Made by a program: the position numbers and the translations under genes
The notes under the pieces: model-generated
Told to the model about the DNA's origin: nothing
The model's database searches: none
The model's input: only the letters and a program-made list of their open reading frames with translations
Shown: piece after piece, positions 6,755 through 7,829 of the stretch
Position numbering within the stretch: the stretch's first letter is position 1
How the letters are laid out: every line of letters begins with the position of its first letter
Assembly (NCBI GenBank): GCA_905197385.1
Contig: CAJJYO010000068.1
Coordinates: 1 to 7,829 of the forward strand
Direction: 5' to 3'
Source of the DNA: an uncultured Collinsella sp.
GTDB lineage: Bacteria; Actinomycetota; Coriobacteriia; Coriobacteriales; Coriobacteriaceae
Length of the DNA stretch: 7,829 nucleotides

Positions 6755-6852
6755 CGTCAATCTATTTTTCACCAGTTTCGCTAAACAGGCGCACCGTTCG
6801 CGCAAAGGCGGTTTCACCGGTTGCGCTAACGTATTTTCACCGATTCCGGTCA
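6749..6852 (-). repeat. Terminal repeat array of the IS21-family element (likely IstA binding sites)
   Basis: Four copies of a 16-bp motif (best copies TCACCAGTTTCGCTAA and TCACCGGTTGCGCTAA) start at 6769, 6791, 6814 and 6837. The first and third copies are alike at 14 of 16 bases; the other two match at about 12 of 16. Spacing is 22, 23 and 23 bp, about two helical turns. The outermost bases TGTTAGCG (6749-6756) are the near inverse of CGCTAAACA (6779-6787). IS21-family ends are known to carry multiple transposase-binding repeats; binding here is inferred. The last copy runs into the istB stop codon. Confidence 0.75.
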
Positions 6853-7632
6853 CGGCTTGACGGGCCCGTCCCTCGGCAGGTCCTTCAGCCTGTAGGACCT
6901 GCCGGTTATCTTGACCAGGTGGCAGTGGTGGCACACCCTGTCCGCGATCGCGCTCGCCGCCACGTCGTCCCCGAACACCCTGCCCCAGCCGCTGATCCCC
7001 ACGTTGGTGGTGATGATCGTCGAGCGCTGCTCGTAGCGCGTCGATATCAGCTGGAACAGCAGGTCCGCGCCCGCGCTGCCGACGTCGAGGTAGCCGAGCT
7101 CGTCGATGATCAGCAGCCTCGAGTGGGCGTAGTACTTGAGCCTCTTCTTGAGGATGCCGCGCGACGAGGCGTCCTCCAGGTCCTCCAGGTCCTCGACGAG
7201 CCGGGCGCAGTCCACGAACCTGACCTCGCGCCCCGCCCTGACCGCCTCGATGCCCAGCGCGACGGCGAGGTGCGTCTTGCCCACGCCGGGGCTCCCCACG
7301 AGCAGGACGTTCTCGGCCCGCTCGACGAACCTCAGGGTCGCGAGCTCCTCGATCTCGGCGCGCGGGACCGACGGCTGGAAGTCCCAGTCGAAGTCCGCCA
7401 GCCCCTTGACGTAGGGGAACCCCGACGACCGTATGCGCTGGTTGGTGATCCTGACCTCCCGGGCGGCGACCTCGACGCGCGTCATCTCCTCGAGGGCGGA
7501 GGCGAAGCCCCGCTCGCCCGCGGCGACCATCCTCACGTAGTCGGGCAGGGACGCCGCCATCTCGTGCAGCCCGAGCGCGGAGAGGTTCGCCTGCGCCCTG
7601 ATCGAGGGGCTGCCCTCCGCGACGGCGCCCAT
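6850..7632 (-). CDS. istB: IS21-family helper ATPase IstB
   Basis: AAA+ ATPase that oligomerises on DNA, picks the target and stimulates the IstA transposase. The product is 260 aa from the ATG. It has an N-terminal helical region (1-100), Walker A GSPGVGKTH (113-121), Walker B LLIIDE (173-178), ITTN (207-210) and the family signature GWGRVFGDDVAASAIADRVCHH (about 215-236, given here in part as GWGRVFGDD and AIADRVCHH). The length is normal and the frame is intact. A GTG codon lies directly before the ATG. The ATG overlaps the istA stop by one base (TGATG), consistent with translational coupling. A short acidic LEDLEDLED stretch (149-153 region) comes from a 9-bp tandem repeat at 7171-7188. 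Confidence 0.95.
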   Translation of the reverse strand: MGAVAEGSPSIRAQANLSALGLHEMAASLPDYVRMVAAGERGFASALEEMTRVEVAAREVRITNQRIRSSGFPYVKGLADFDWDFQPSVPRAEIEELATLRFVERAENVLLVGSPGVGKTHLAVALGIEAVRAGREVRFVDCARLVEDLEDLEDASSRGILKKRLKYYAHSRLLIIDELGYLDVGSAGADLLFQLISTRYEQRSTIITTNVGISGWGRVFGDDVAASAIADRVCHHCHLVKITGRSYRLKDLPRDGPVKP

Positions 7633-7829
7633 CACGCCCCTCCGAGCGAGTCGAGCAGCGCGAGGTTGGCGCGCGCGGCCTCGGCGATGTCCGCGTCGGC
7701 CAGGCCCCGCTTCCCCTCGAGGGCCTGCCCGTAGTGGTCGGGGTCGTAGTTGATGGGCCTCGACGGCCCGGACGCGGCGTCGTGGACGGCGACCTCCTCG
7801 CCGGCCATCCTCACCACGACCTGGCCTCC
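7632..7829 (-). CDS. istA: IS21-family transposase IstA, C-terminal end (truncated by window edge)
   Basis: The last 65 codons of the DDE transposase that cuts and joins IS21 ends. The visible part, GGQVVVRMAGEEVAVHDAA through INYDPDHYGQALEGKRG to ALLDSLGGA, matches the small C-terminal beta domain of IstA proteins and their usual Y-x-x-D-H-Y motif. The catalytic core is outside the window. It overlaps istB by one base and lies in the expected istA-istB order. Identification rests on this tail and on the neighbouring istB. Confidence 0.85.
   Translation of the reverse strand, partial: GGQVVVRMAGEEVAVHDAASGPSRPINYDPDHYGQALEGKRGLADADIAEAARANLALLDSLGGA

Larger units (their letters stand above)
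6749..7829 (-). mobile_element. IS21-family insertion sequence, right end with istB and part of istA
   Basis: The element begins with TG at 6749, the usual IS21-family terminus, exactly where the IS110 reading frame breaks. It includes a terminal repeat array, istB and the 3' end of istA, and runs off the window. The target-site duplication (normally 4-8 bp) cannot be checked without the other end. The preserved gene order and open frames suggest a recent, possibly intact copy. Confidence 0.88.

Noticed and set aside
6499..7734. 411-aa + strand open frame across the IS110/IS21 junction
   Set aside because: Arg/Pro/Asp-rich composition typical of a GC-rich shadow; it spans two unrelated mobile elements and opposes istB with its clear Walker motifs.

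Overview
The window looks like chromosomal DNA of a high-GC Gram-positive anaerobe, most likely a Coriobacteriia member such as Collinsella. This is an inference from three things: GC-rich coding with C/G third positions, a LexA operator of the Gram-positive/actinobacterial type (CGAAC-N4-GTTC), and the protein style. I ran no database search.

Layout. From 3 to 896 (+) lies the C-terminal two thirds of a cation diffusion facilitator (CDF) metal exporter, cut by the window edge. It converges, with an 18-bp gap, on a 329-aa single-pass membrane protein (915-1904, -). That protein has a disordered Pro/Gln/Tyr-rich N-terminus, a PASTA-like external domain and a tail of heptad repeats. Next is a monocistronic fhs gene (formate-tetrahydrofolate ligase; 2084-3751, -) with a clear intrinsic terminator at 2023-2058. 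Then comes the Holliday-junction operon ruvC-ruvA-ruvB (6106 down to 3898, -), with one-base TGATG overlaps at both junctions and a LexA (SOS) box at 6162-6175 in its promoter region.

The right fifth is mobile DNA. Immediately upstream of the ruv promoter lies the left part of an IS110-family element: a structured non-coding leader (about 6250-6367), where bridge RNAs of this family are encoded, and the first 127 codons of the DEDD transposase (6368-6748). An IS21-family element is inserted directly after codon 127. Its right end starts with TG at 6749 and carries four copies of a 16-bp motif spaced 22-23 bp apart. istB (6850-7632, -) and the last 65 codons of istA (7632 to the window edge, -) follow.

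How the parts relate. RuvC, RuvA and RuvB resolve recombination intermediates and appear damage-inducible through LexA. Fhs feeds formate into the folate one-carbon pool. The CDF protein probably exports Mn(II) or another divalent cation. The nested insertion sequences probably separated ruvC from its original upstream neighbour but left the LexA box intact. I found no CRISPR array, tRNA, rRNA or phage genes. The features most worth following up are the IS110 leader RNA with two competing folds, the periodic repeat array at the IS21 end, and the 329-aa protein with phospho-threonine-like motifs.
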